From DASUBV01 sp036510065 (lineage in GTDB: Bacteria; Actinomycetota; Actinomycetes; Streptosporangiales; Streptosporangiaceae): 64,000 bases of DNA. The stretch is taken from NCBI GenBank assembly GCA_036510065.1, contig DATCEO010000156.1:22127-86126 (forward strand), in the 5' to 3' direction. The notes below the pieces were generated by a model. It did not search any database. It was not told where the DNA came from and saw only the letters and a program-made list of their open reading frames with translations. This document shows, in pieces, positions 33,339 to 42,190 of the stretch (the first letter of the stretch is position 1; every line of letters starts with the position of its first letter). A program made the position numbers and the translations under genes.

Positions 33339-33896
33339 GTGACGATGCAACTTGGCCGCCTGGCGGCGGTACCCGCGCTCGATCGCACCGACCTGCTCGC
33401 GGCGCCGGTGGCTGCCGCGCTCAGCGCCCTGACCCGGCTAACCGGGCCGCCGCCCGCCGGCAGCGCCGCAGTCGCCGAGATCGATCCCGAGGTAGCAGAC
33501 ACCGCTGAGTTCTGCGGGCGTTACGACGTGGAGCTGGCCGAGTCGGCCAACTGCGTGGTGATCATGGGACGACGCGATGGCGAGGCGAGGTACGCGGCCT
33601 GCGTGGTGCTCGCTACTACCAGGGCCGACGTCAACGGGATCGCCCGCCGCCAGCTGGACGTCCGCAAGGCCTCCTTCGCGCCCGTGGAAACCGCCGTGGC
33701 GCAGACCGGGATGGAATACGGCGGCATCACGCCGATCGGCCTCCCGGCCGGATGGCCCGTGCTGATCGACGCGGCGGTGGCGGCCGCACCGCAGGTCGTG
33801 GTGGGCAGCGGGGTACGGCGGTCCAAGCTGATCGTGGCCGGGGCGGCGCTGGCCGAGCTACCGGGCGCGGTCGTGCTGACCGGCCTGGGGCGCTAG
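33339..33896 (+). CDS. YbaK/EbsC-family deacylase (aminoacyl-tRNA editing type)
   Basis: This protein of about 185 residues (VTMQLGRLAAVPALD) has the YbaK fold pattern: ESANCVVIMGRRDGEARYAACVV, DVNGIARRQLDVRKASFAPVETA, YGGITPIGLPAGWPVLID and VVVGSGVRRSKLIVAGAAL. Members free-stand in trans and hydrolyse mischarged tRNAs, or act as related deacylases. The start is GTG 33339 or ATG 33345; neither has a strong ribosome-binding site. The frame runs far upstream, antisense to the amidase gene, but that part is not coding. It is divergent from the amidase gene and convergent with the large membrane gene. Confidence 0.88.
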   Translation: MTMQLGRLAAVPALDRTDLLAAPVAAALSALTRLTGPPPAGSAAVAEIDPEVADTAEFCGRYDVELAESANCVVIMGRRDGEARYAACVVLATTRADVNGIARRQLDVRKASFAPVETAVAQTGMEYGGITPIGLPAGWPVLIDAAVAAAPQVVVGSGVRRSKLIVAGAALAELPGAVVLTGLGR

Positions 33897-33916
33897 CGGC
33901 TCGCCCGGCGACACGC

Positions 33917-36769
33917 TCACGGGTCCGGCGGCTCCGGGAGCAGCAACGGATCGGGGAGCGTGTCCGGCTCCAGGTCCAGGGCCGGATCGGTGTCCGGCTC
34001 CAGGTCCAGGGCCGGATCGGTGTCCGGGGCCGGATCCGGGGGCAGGGGCGGGGGCGGGGGCATAGGGACCGGGGCCGGGAACGAGTGCGCGCCCAGGTAG
34101 GCCCCGAGCTGGGTGACGCGCGGGTCGGCCCAGAACGCCGAGTGGTAGTGGATGGGCGGCGGGGTCGGATCGAGGCCGGCCGCCACCGATACCGGGTCGC
34201 AGCAGGGCTGATCGACGCCCTCCTGGATCCGCAGCGGGTCGGCTCCGGGCCGGTGGTCGGGAACTGGCCGGCCAAAGACCCAGGAGCCGATGTAGTCGGT
34301 GGGCCGGACCAGGTTCTTCCACTTGCGGAACGTCGGAGCCAGCGGCCCGGCGACCGGCTCGGCAGCCACGGCCGGGATGTCGAGCAGCGTGCCGAGCGTC
34401 TCGATCGCGGCCTGGCCGAAGTAGGCCGGGAACGACCGTCCGTACAGGCGCCGGGCCGGGCAGGCCAGTGTCAGCAGCGCGACCCGCTCGCGTGTCTCGT
34501 CCGGCAGCTGCGCGATGACCGCCGGCGTGATGATGGAGCCCTGGCTGTAGCCGGTCAGCAGGACCGGGCCGGGCGGGAGGCTCAGGTTCGGGGACTGGTC
34601 CGGGCCGGAATTGAACCGGTGGGCCTCGATCTGCAGCCAGACCGGGTCGCTGGGCGATTCACGGACCGTCCCGGTGAGGATGCGCAGCCGGTCGACCAGC
34701 TCGGGGATCGCGCGCTCGGCGTAGCACGGCGGGGCAAACGGATGCGCGGCCCGCGGCCAGAAGGTCGCCACATCCCAGAGCGCGCCGATGGTCTTGCGCT
34801 TGGAGCCGTCGGTGTAGGCCGTGCGCAGCAGCGTCACCAGCAGCCCGGCCAGGAACAGGCCGATGAGGCTCTCCGCCGCCGCCAGCCCGTGCAGGCTCTG
34901 GCCCAGGGTCGTCCGCCGCGGCGCCTGGGCTGCGTAAATCTCCGCCCATGCGGTCGCGACGACCATCAGGCCGGCCGCCCAGGTGGCGACGACCGCGGCC
35001 TGGTCGGCTAGCAGCCCGGTAGCCCAGGCGCTCGCGATCTGCTTGCGCCGGCCCGCGTACGGCGCGGTGTCGAGGTCGCCGTACTCGGTGCCGTAGAACT
35101 GGCCCACCTCCGAGCGGGCCGCCCCGGCCTCCCCTGTCATCCGCGCGAACTCGCTGGCCCGGCGCCGCCAGGTGACCAGCAGCCATCCGCCCGAGATCAG
35201 GACGCCGAGCACCAGCCCGATAGGGGCGGCCGCAAACGCGTAGATGGGCCACGGAATCTGCAGTGCGTGCGCAGGAGGCACGGCGAACCGGAGGCCGCTG
35301 GGCACCGGCGTGCCCAGGAGCCGGGTGCCGAACAGGTCCAGGACCGCGCCGAACACCCCGCCCAGGCCCACCGCGAGCACGGCCAGCAGGGTCGTGAGAT
35401 GACCGGCCGCCAGCGGTGCGGTCGGCGCCGGCTGCCGCGGCGCCCGGATGACCAGGACCGCGACGACGACCGCCAGGATTATCAGCAGCACGACCTGCCC
35501 GATCAGCAGGAACGCGCAGATATTCGTGAAGCCGGGCAACGTTCCGGGATGCGCGTGGGCCCCGGTCGGCCAGCCGCCGGTGAACAGCCCGCCCACGAAG
35601 ACCGCCGCGGCGGCCGCCAGCAGCAGCCGGCACCACAGCGTGCCGCGGGTGCGGTCCCGGCTGGTCAGGCTGTCGCGCTGAGGCGCGGCGACCAGCGTCA
35701 CTGCCTGCCGATCGGCCAGCGGCAGGCACAGGCTGACCAGGACCAGGGCCAGCACCAGCGCGGCCGCTGCCAGCACCGTCGTGCGGCCGGCGGTCAGGTC
35801 AGCCGCGGGCCGGGCGACGATCAGGGCCGTCAGCGCGAAGGCGCCAGCCGCGTGCAGGTTGCGGTGCCGCAGGACCAGCTGCTGGCCCTTCCAGAAGCCG
35901 GTCTGAGTCAGCGGCCACGAGCTGCTGACCTCGGGCCGGACCGGGCTGGTGCGGGACTCGTAGCGCTGCGCGGTCCGGACGCTGATCAGCCATATCAGCC
36001 CGATCACCGCCGCCACCCCGGCCATGGCCAGCGTGACCCGGTCGCCGGCTGGCAGCTGCGGGTACCACGACAGCCAGGACGGGAAATGGGCGCTGGTCGC
36101 CTGGACGGCGATGGTGCTCACCAGGAGCGCCACGATGGCGGTCATGAACTGCAGGGTGGCGGCGAACGCCAGCAGGCGCAGGACCACCTGGGCCCGGCCG
36201 TGCCACCAGTCCCGGCTGAGCAGCTCGGCGGGGCGCCCGGCGTCCGCGGCCGCCGGCGGCTCCGCGCCTCCCGCAGGCTCAGCGTCTCTCGCAGGCTCCG
36301 CCTCTCCGGGGATCCCCGCGCTGGTGGCTGGGCGCTGAGTCGGCTGGATCTCGTAACGCGCTGCCGGGGGCAGCGCGAAATGCGCGACGTTGTAGAGCAT
36401 GAGCGGGGCAAACAGCACCCAGGAGGCCGAGGCCAGCGGCGCCTCGGTCATGCCGCCCCAGGAGTACGCCTCCAGCTTCCACGGAACGCCCGCGCCGCCG
36501 GATCCGGACGGGGACCAGCGCCGGTAGAACATCGTGGTGGTGTCGCCGGCGACCTGGAGCGCGGTCGGATGCTCCAGCATCGTGGGCCCGTCGGACCCGG
36601 ACACCCCATGCACCCGCAGCTCGGTAAAGGGGGAGTCGGCGACCGGCGCGGTGCTGTCGGTAAAAGCCCCCGCCGCCGCGGCCCGCGCGGGACTGGTCAG
36701 GTCGCTGCGCGCGAAGCCCCAGCCGCCGCCCAGCCCGAATACGACATCGTCTTTCGGCATTTCGGGCAT
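33917..36769 (-). CDS. Large membrane protein with a split alpha/beta-hydrolase domain, function unknown
   Basis: This 950-residue protein (MPEMPKDDVVFGLGGGWGF) starts with text typical of the first hydrolase strand (FTELRVHGVSGSDG). Eight or more hydrophobic segments follow (roughly residues 115-660). It then returns to hydrolase-like sequence: VWLQIEAHRFN, VLLTGYSQGSIITPAVIAQL (nucleophile elbow GYSQG) and HYHSAFWADPRVTQLG, which may hold the catalytic His. So a lipase-like fold seems interrupted by a membrane domain of some 500 residues. The C-terminal tail is Pro/Asp-rich with DTDPALDLEP repeats. Substrate unknown; a membrane lipid or cell-wall ester is possible. Confidence 0.75.
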   Translation of the reverse strand: MPEMPKDDVVFGLGGGWGFARSDLTSPARAAAAGAFTDSTAPVADSPFTELRVHGVSGSDGPTMLEHPTALQVAGDTTTMFYRRWSPSGSGGAGVPWKLEAYSWGGMTEAPLASASWVLFAPLMLYNVAHFALPPAARYEIQPTQRPATSAGIPGEAEPARDAEPAGGAEPPAAADAGRPAELLSRDWWHGRAQVVLRLLAFAATLQFMTAIVALLVSTIAVQATSAHFPSWLSWYPQLPAGDRVTLAMAGVAAVIGLIWLISVRTAQRYESRTSPVRPEVSSSWPLTQTGFWKGQQLVLRHRNLHAAGAFALTALIVARPAADLTAGRTTVLAAAALVLALVLVSLCLPLADRQAVTLVAAPQRDSLTSRDRTRGTLWCRLLLAAAAAVFVGGLFTGGWPTGAHAHPGTLPGFTNICAFLLIGQVVLLIILAVVVAVLVIRAPRQPAPTAPLAAGHLTTLLAVLAVGLGGVFGAVLDLFGTRLLGTPVPSGLRFAVPPAHALQIPWPIYAFAAAPIGLVLGVLISGGWLLVTWRRRASEFARMTGEAGAARSEVGQFYGTEYGDLDTAPYAGRRKQIASAWATGLLADQAAVVATWAAGLMVVATAWAEIYAAQAPRRTTLGQSLHGLAAAESLIGLFLAGLLVTLLRTAYTDGSKRKTIGALWDVATFWPRAAHPFAPPCYAERAIPELVDRLRILTGTVRESPSDPVWLQIEAHRFNSGPDQSPNLSLPPGPVLLTGYSQGSIITPAVIAQLPDETRERVALLTLACPARRLYGRSFPAYFGQAAIETLGTLLDIPAVAAEPVAGPLAPTFRKWKNLVRPTDYIGSWVFGRPVPDHRPGADPLRIQEGVDQPCCDPVSVAAGLDPTPPPIHYHSAFWADPRVTQLGAYLGAHSFPAPVPMPPPPPLPPDPAPDTDPALDLEPDTDPALDLEPDTLPDPLLLPEPPDP
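33961..34020. repeat. 30-bp tandem repeat at the 3' end of the membrane hydrolase gene
   Basis: Two exact 30-bp copies starting TGTCCGGCTCCAGGTCCAGG encode the DTDPALDLEP repeats of the acidic tail. Confidence 0.9.
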
Positions 36770-36894
36770 TTAATAAACCCCTCGGACCCGTGCAGGCATT
36801 CTGCCTGAAGGCACCTTATAGTTGGGCCGCCAGCGGCAGCCTGTCAATGCCGGGAAAGCCACCGGAATAGGAGCCGAGGCAGTGCCCGCACGCG

Positions 36895-37671
36895 CTAAGG
36901 CAGCCAGGACACCTTGCCGTGCAGGGCCGCGTACCCCACGAACGCGACCGCGTCGATCAGCGTGTGCGCGATGATCATCGGCATGCACCGGCCCCATCGC
37001 TTGTACAGAACGCCGAAGATGATGCCCAGCACCGCGTTGCCCGCAAAAGCCCCGAACCCCTGGTACAGGTGGTAAGACCCGCGCAGGACCGCGCTAAGGA
37101 GGATGGCCTTCCACGGGGTCCAGCCCAGCTGATCGAGCCTGCGCAGCAGGTAGGCCAGGACGACGATCTCCTCCAGGATCCCGTCGTGCGCCGCGCTGAG
37201 CAGCAAGACCGGGATCCGCCACCAGACCGCGGGCAGGCTTTCGGCCACCACATTAAGGCTGAGCCCGAGATGGAAGGCCGCGATGTAGAGCAGCAGGCCG
37301 CTGCCGCCGATCACGGCCGCGAGCACGGCGCCGCGCGCCGCGTCGGTCCCCGGCTGGCTGGCGTCCACGCCGAGATCGGAGGGCCGCTCTCCGGACCTGG
37401 CCAGCAGGTAGAAGACCAGCAGGACCGGCGCCAGGGCCTCGGCGATGCCGGCCAGTTGCAGGGCCAGGTCCAGCCAGGGATTGACCGCCAGCGGGCCGAC
37501 CAGGAGCGCCTGCTGATGGCCGAGGGACTGCTTGGCCAGCAGGGAGCCGATCAGGTTCAGCAGCGCATTGAGCGCGCTGGCGCCCAGCGAGACGGCGAAT
37601 ACGGCGAAGATCTCCCAGCGCAGCAGCCGGGCTGGCGGCAGTTGCAGGCTGGGGTCTTCCACGAGAGCCAC
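36895..37671 (-). CDS. CPBP-family intramembrane protease
   Basis: This 258-residue polytopic protein has the CPBP (Abi/Rce1-like) motifs: the glutamate pair in AAHDGILEEIVVLAYLLRRL, the second motif YHLYQGFGAFAGNAVLGIIFG and the third in KRWGRCMPMIIAHTLIDAVAF (His and Asp). The family is made of glutamic intramembrane proteases, many of unknown target. The residue five places after the EE pair is not Arg as in classical EExxxR, a variation frequent in actinomycetes. It is monocistronic and divergent from the large GT-C-like gene. Confidence 0.85.
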   Translation of the reverse strand: MALVEDPSLQLPPARLLRWEIFAVFAVSLGASALNALLNLIGSLLAKQSLGHQQALLVGPLAVNPWLDLALQLAGIAEALAPVLLVFYLLARSGERPSDLGVDASQPGTDAARGAVLAAVIGGSGLLLYIAAFHLGLSLNVVAESLPAVWWRIPVLLLSAAHDGILEEIVVLAYLLRRLDQLGWTPWKAILLSAVLRGSYHLYQGFGAFAGNAVLGIIFGVLYKRWGRCMPMIIAHTLIDAVAFVGYAALHGKVSWLP

Positions 37672-38149
37672 TCCAGGACTGTAGCCGGTGCCCGGCGAGG
37701 ATCCCCGTGACGATGATCTGGACGCACCGGCAGGCCGCTCTCCCGCGCAGGCAGGGGGTCACAGCGGTAACCTTCCTACAGGCGGCGGCCCGGGACCGGG
37801 AGTCAGCGGATCGGCTTTGGGGCAATCTCGCCCGAAGACCCGGTCGCGGGGACTCGGACCAGGGGAAGGTCCGCGGGCAGGAGCGGGTCGCTGGCGCTCA
37901 CCGGGCTCTGCGGCCGCACCTGAATCCCGGACCTAGCACCGCGAGTCACAGCACGCCGCCTGACAGCGATCCTGGGGGGAAAGCTAGCGACAGCGCACAG
38001 CGACAAGGTGGGTTCATGAAGCGAGCGGGCCGCAGTCATCGCGGCCGTGCCAGCTCCGGACGTGCCGGGACGGTGAGATCGCGTGTCAGCGTTACGCGGG
38101 AGGCCAGTCGTCCGGGCGCGCGCGGTGCGCACCGAGGGGTCGGGACGGC
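37672..38149. other. Divergent promoter region with an ambiguous small frame
   Basis: The 478 bp separate the CPBP gene from the GT-C-like gene. A plus-strand frame ending at 38153 overlaps the next start by four bases and includes a very basic 45-residue candidate from ATG 38016 (MKRAGRSHRGRASSGRAG). Arg-rich low-complexity text is what this GC-rich DNA gives by chance, so I do not call a gene. Promoters for both neighbours must lie here. Confidence 0.4.
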
Positions 38150-40207
38150 ATGAGCGCTAGTAGGGCCGACGCCGCCGGGTCGGGCAGCGGCACGGCGAGC
38201 GACCCAGCGACCGTCGCCGCTCCCCAGCCCGGTGGCCAGTCCGCTGGGCTGCCCGTCGGAGCGCCGGTCAGCGCCCAGCCGGCGGCCGCTCCCGGCCAGG
38301 CCAGGCCCGCCCGCGGCGGGGCCGCCCAGGACGGACCCGCCCGGGAGGCACCCGCCCGGGGAGCAGCGTCGGTGATCCGCTCGCGGCTGCAGGCCTGGCG
38401 ACGCCGCCCGGTGACGTCGCACCTGCTGCTGCTGGCCGGGTATATCGCCGCCGGGATCGCCGTGACGTGGCCGATGACCGCCCGCCTGGCCGGCGGCCAG
38501 CTGATCAAGGTCCCCGATGTCTCCAGTTACGTCTGGGCCCTGTGGTGGATGGCGCATCAGGTCGCGCACCTGGGCGACCCGTGGTTTACCACGTACATGG
38601 CCGCGCCCGCGGGCATCCAGCTCGGGTTCGACACCTTGATGCCGCTGCCCGGCCTGATCGTGGCGCCGGTCACCCTGCTGTTCGGGCCGACCGTGTCGTT
38701 CGCCCTGCTGACCATCCTGATGCCCGGCCTGCTCTGCTACGTGATGTACCGCGCGGCCCGGCTGTGGCTGGGCCAGCCGGGCGCTATCGCCGCCGGCGCC
38801 CTGTTCGGCCTGTCCACCATGGTGACCTGGCAGGACATTTACCACCTCAACATCTCCATCGGAACCCTGTTCCTGCCCCTGACGCTGGAGGCCGCGGTCC
38901 GGCTGCGCCGCCACCCGGGCCGCCGGCAGAGCCTCGTCCTGGGAGTGGTGCTCGGCGCCAGCGTCCTGGCCAACCAGGAGTCGGCCGTGGCCGCGGTGCT
39001 GCTGACCGCGGCCATCCTGCTGCCCCGGCTCGCGGAGCTGGCTATCCGCGAGCGCCGCCTCGCAGCCGCCGGCCGCCAGCTGCGGACGCTAGCCCTCGGG
39101 GCCGCCGTAGCGGTCGTCATCGCGGCCCCGCAGCTGATCGCGATGATCCGCCAGGTGACCGATGGCGGAGCCGCCATCGCGGCCGCCCAGGTTACCCAGC
39201 TCACCCAGAGCTACCGCCACTTCAGTGTCGGCCTGGGCACCTTGTTCGCGCCGTCGCCCCGGCTGGCGCGGTACCACCTCGGCCAGCTCACCTCGGCCTA
39301 CCAGTTCACCGACAAGGTGCAGCGGGCTGAGGGCATCCCGACCTTCGGCATCCTGCTGGCCGTCCTGGCCCTCATCGGGCTGGCCGTCACCTGGCGACGG
39401 CGCTCCTCGTGGGCCCTGGGGCTGCTCTGGCTGGCCGGCACGGCGCTGGCGCTGGGCCCGACGCTGGCCATCGGCTCCAGCACCTACATCCCGCTGGCCT
39501 CGCGCTGGCACGGGGTAACGGTTTCCCTGCTGATGCCCTACACCTGGCTGATCCGCGTCCCCGGCCTGTCGGCGCTGCGCGAGGCCGACCGGCTGGCGCT
39601 GCTGGGCCTGCTCGGCGCCGCCGTGCTGGCCGGGGCGGCGATCCAGTGGCTGTGCCAGCATGCCCGGCCGGTGGCCGCGACGACGATCATCGTCGTAGTG
39701 GCGGCCGCCGCGTTCCTGGAGGCCGGCTGGTCGGCCTCGGGAGCGCCGACGATGCGCGCGACGATGTCCCGGGTGGACGGGGCCATCGCCGGTGACCGGT
39801 CCGGATCGATCGTCGTGGACGTGCCCTTCGGCCTGCGCGGCGGAGTAGGGCTCACCGGCTTCCGGATGCCGCCGCAGGCCCTGGTCCTGGCCACCGCGGA
39901 CGGCCACCCGCGTGCGGTCTCCTACACATCCTGGGTGCCGCAACCGACGATTAACGCCATCAGGCGGTACCCGTTCTATCGCTTCCTCTACGAGGCTCAG
40001 GACAAGGCCAGGTTCCCGCCCGGCGGACGGGACCGGGCCGCCGCCCAGCGCAGCGTCCGCCAGCTGAACATCGGCTGGGTCATCGTCTGGCACACCAGGA
40101 ACACGAAGGGGCGCCAGTCGGTGGTCAACTACCTGACCGCGACCGGCTTCCACATCGACTTCGGCGTCCAGACGAGGGACTCGGGCATCACCGTCTGGCG
40201 CCGCTAG
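38150..40207 (+). CDS. GT-C-like integral membrane protein
   Basis: This 685-residue protein has an Ala/Pro-rich cytoplasmic start, then about ten to twelve membrane helices and a C-terminal extracellular-type domain. An early loop (LIKVPDVSSYVWALWWMAHQ) carries an Asp typical of GT-C glycosyltransferases. Further text, such as DPWFTTYMAAPAGIQLG and YWAP-like loops, fits the YfhO/ArnT-like superfamily. It likely transfers a sugar from a lipid carrier or moves a lipid-linked glycan, but donor and acceptor are unknown. It begins with ATG 38150; a 97-bp gap precedes the next plus-strand gene. Confidence 0.75.
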   Translation: MSASRADAAGSGSGTASDPATVAAPQPGGQSAGLPVGAPVSAQPAAAPGQARPARGGAAQDGPAREAPARGAASVIRSRLQAWRRRPVTSHLLLLAGYIAAGIAVTWPMTARLAGGQLIKVPDVSSYVWALWWMAHQVAHLGDPWFTTYMAAPAGIQLGFDTLMPLPGLIVAPVTLLFGPTVSFALLTILMPGLLCYVMYRAARLWLGQPGAIAAGALFGLSTMVTWQDIYHLNISIGTLFLPLTLEAAVRLRRHPGRRQSLVLGVVLGASVLANQESAVAAVLLTAAILLPRLAELAIRERRLAAAGRQLRTLALGAAVAVVIAAPQLIAMIRQVTDGGAAIAAAQVTQLTQSYRHFSVGLGTLFAPSPRLARYHLGQLTSAYQFTDKVQRAEGIPTFGILLAVLALIGLAVTWRRRSSWALGLLWLAGTALALGPTLAIGSSTYIPLASRWHGVTVSLLMPYTWLIRVPGLSALREADRLALLGLLGAAVLAGAAIQWLCQHARPVAATTIIVVVAAAAFLEAGWSASGAPTMRATMSRVDGAIAGDRSGSIVVDVPFGLRGGVGLTGFRMPPQALVLATADGHPRAVSYTSWVPQPTINAIRRYPFYRFLYEAQDKARFPPGGRDRAAAQRSVRQLNIGWVIVWHTRNTKGRQSVVNYLTATGFHIDFGVQTRDSGITVWRR

Positions 40208-40303
40208 CCGCCGGCCGCGGCCCGGTGCTGGCCGAGCGCTGGCGCGGGCGGCCCGCGCCTGGTGCTAATTTGAGGCCCGCGACCCGATAGGACAGGAGCG
40301 GCC

Positions 40304-40882
40304 ATGGCCAAGCCGAAGCAGCCGACCGACCGACTGCCGAAAGCCCCGCCGGTGAACGCCAAGGCCCCGGCGAGCGGAAGGCCCCCGGCGGCGCCCAGGG
40401 CGCGGCCGGGGGCACCCCTGGTGACGACTGCACCGCCGATGCCGCCGCCGCCTGGCACGGTGCGCACGGCCGTCAGGCTCATGTACGCCGGCGCCGTGCT
40501 GTCAGCGGTGGACCTGATCATCACCCTGACGACGGTCGGGAAGGCCAGGAGCCTGCTGCGCGCGGCGCATCCGGGCTGGAGCGCGGCCCGCCTCACGACG
40601 ACCGTGCACTCCGAGGTCGCTTACTTCGTCGTCACCTGGCTGCTGACGATCGGGCTGTGGATCGTGATGGCCAGGACCAACCAGGCCGGCCGCGGCTGGG
40701 CCAGGATCGTGGCCACCATCTTGTTCGTGGTCAGCACGCTGAACTTCGCCGTCTCGGTGAGCCAGCCCACCTCGGCGATCTACAAGGTGGTCCTGATACC
40801 GATGTGGCTGGTGGGCGCGGCCGCGGCCGTTCTGCTCTGGCGGCCGGCGACGAGCGAGTACATCCGGTCCGGACGGGCCTGA
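40304..40882 (+). CDS. Small membrane protein of unknown function
   Basis: This 192-residue protein has a Pro/Ala/Lys-rich start (MAKPKQPTDRLPKAPPVNAK) and four predicted membrane helices (for example MYAGAVLSAVDLIITLTTVG, VVTWLLTIGLWIVMA, ATILFVVSTLNFAVSV and LIPMWLVGAAAAVLLW). GACAGGAG upstream of the ATG is a good ribosome-binding site. Such proteins are frequent in actinomycetes and have no known role. It may be in one transcript with the GT-C-like gene. Confidence 0.8.
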   Translation: MAKPKQPTDRLPKAPPVNAKAPASGRPPAAPRARPGAPLVTTAPPMPPPPGTVRTAVRLMYAGAVLSAVDLIITLTTVGKARSLLRAAHPGWSAARLTTTVHSEVAYFVVTWLLTIGLWIVMARTNQAGRGWARIVATILFVVSTLNFAVSVSQPTSAIYKVVLIPMWLVGAAAAVLLWRPATSEYIRSGRA

Positions 40883-40919
40883 CCAGCTCGGCCGTCACGG
40901 GCCGGTGGGGGCGGGCTGG

Positions 40920-42155
40920 TCAGCCGCCGGGCTCGGCCACCCGCCGGTCAGGCGCCAGGCCGTCCGGGACGGCCGACGCGAGCAGGGCGGTCAGCCGCTG
41001 CCACGCGAGCTCCGCGCCCGAGGCCAGGCAGCCGTCCACGACCGCGTCCGTTCCGAGCGCGCTGACCCGGACCTCGGGCAGGACCGGCGCCAGCCTGCTG
41101 AGCTGCGTGCTGACGGCGGTCGCGAACCCGGGGGCCTGGCCGATGCCGCCGCCCAGCACGACGAGCTCGGGATCGACCACGGTGATGATGGCGCAGATCG
41201 CCTTGGCGACCAGCAGGGCCTCGGCCGCGACCACGTCGGCCGCGCGCTCGTCCCCGCTGGCCGCGGCCTCGAAGACGCGCCGCGCCGACACCGAGCCGCG
41301 CATCCCGGCCCGCCGCGCGGCCCGGACGACCGCGGAGGCGGCGCCCGCGGCCTCCAGCGTGCCCCGGCGGCGGGCATCCTCGGGCGTGCTCCCCTGGCCC
41401 TCGGAGATCGGCATGTACGCGATCTCGCCGGCCACGCCGTGCACCCCCCGGTGCAGCCGGCCGTCGATGACCAGGCCCATGCCGATGCCCGTGCCGATGG
41501 AGACGAAGGCGAACGTGCCGGCCTGCCTGCCGTGCCCGTGCTCCCGCTCGGCGACCGCCGCCGCGTCGATGTCGTTCTCGACCACCAGCTGCGGCCCGAA
41601 GGCGTCCCGCAGCCCGGCCAGCACGGCCGGGCGGCCCCAGCCGGCCAGGCCGCCCGCCAGCGCGATCGCGTTGCGCCGCGGGTCATAGACACCGGGGCTG
41701 CCGATGACGGTCTGGGTGACATCGGCGCGGCTGATGGCCGCACCGGCGCACAGCGAATCGGCCAGCCGGACCAGCTCAGCCACCCGCCCGGCCACGCTGG
41801 ACGCGCGGGACCGGACCGTCGACCGGCCGATGATCTGCCCGCTGAGGTCGGCCAGGGCCCCGCGCAGGTACTGCTGCCCGATGTCGAGGCCCAGCACGTA
41901 CCCGGCGTCCGGCCGGACCTCGTACAGCAGCGCGGAGCGGCCCGGCACCCCGGTGCGCTGGCCGGCCTCCCGGACCAGGCCGGAGCGCTCGACGTTGGCC
42001 AGGGCGAGCGAGACGGTCGGCTTGGACAGCCCGGACAGCCGGGCCAGGTCGGCCCGCGAGCACCGGCCGAGCCGGCGGATGTGGCTGAGCAGCAGCTGCT
42101 CGTTCAGCGCCCGGAGCAGCTGGGGCCGGGCGGCCTGGCCGCCAGCGCTCGTCAT
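40920..42155 (-). CDS. ROK-family transcriptional repressor (NagC/XylR type)
   Basis: This 411-residue protein has an N-terminal winged helix-turn-helix (RCSRADLARLSGLSKPTVSLALANVERSGL) fused to a ROK sugar-kinase-like domain (YVLGLDIGQQYLRGALADLSG, FVSIGTGIGMGLVID, AGEIAYMPISEG). It should bind DNA and release it upon sensing a sugar or phospho-sugar. I set the start at ATG 42155, with GGAGG eight bases upstream; ATGs at 42161 and 42173 are alternatives. It is the last gene of a minus-strand run with GH4 and PfkB genes. The 27-bp palindrome at 44994-45020 is its most likely operator. Confidence 0.9.
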   Translation of the reverse strand: MTSAGGQAARPQLLRALNEQLLLSHIRRLGRCSRADLARLSGLSKPTVSLALANVERSGLVREAGQRTGVPGRSALLYEVRPDAGYVLGLDIGQQYLRGALADLSGQIIGRSTVRSRASSVAGRVAELVRLADSLCAGAAISRADVTQTVIGSPGVYDPRRNAIALAGGLAGWGRPAVLAGLRDAFGPQLVVENDIDAAAVAEREHGHGRQAGTFAFVSIGTGIGMGLVIDGRLHRGVHGVAGEIAYMPISEGQGSTPEDARRRGTLEAAGAASAVVRAARRAGMRGSVSARRVFEAAASGDERAADVVAAEALLVAKAICAIITVVDPELVVLGGGIGQAPGFATAVSTQLSRLAPVLPEVRVSALGTDAVVDGCLASGAELAWQRLTALLASAVPDGLAPDRRVAEPGG

Positions 42156-42190
42156 CGTCATCTCCTCCGCCATCTGGATCGCGTCCCGGC

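Noticed and set aside
37707..38153. 148-residue gene ending at the start of the GT-C-like gene
   Set aside because: Arg/Gly/Ser-rich low-complexity text with no good ribosome-binding site; the four-base overlap may be chance. Recorded only as ambiguous.
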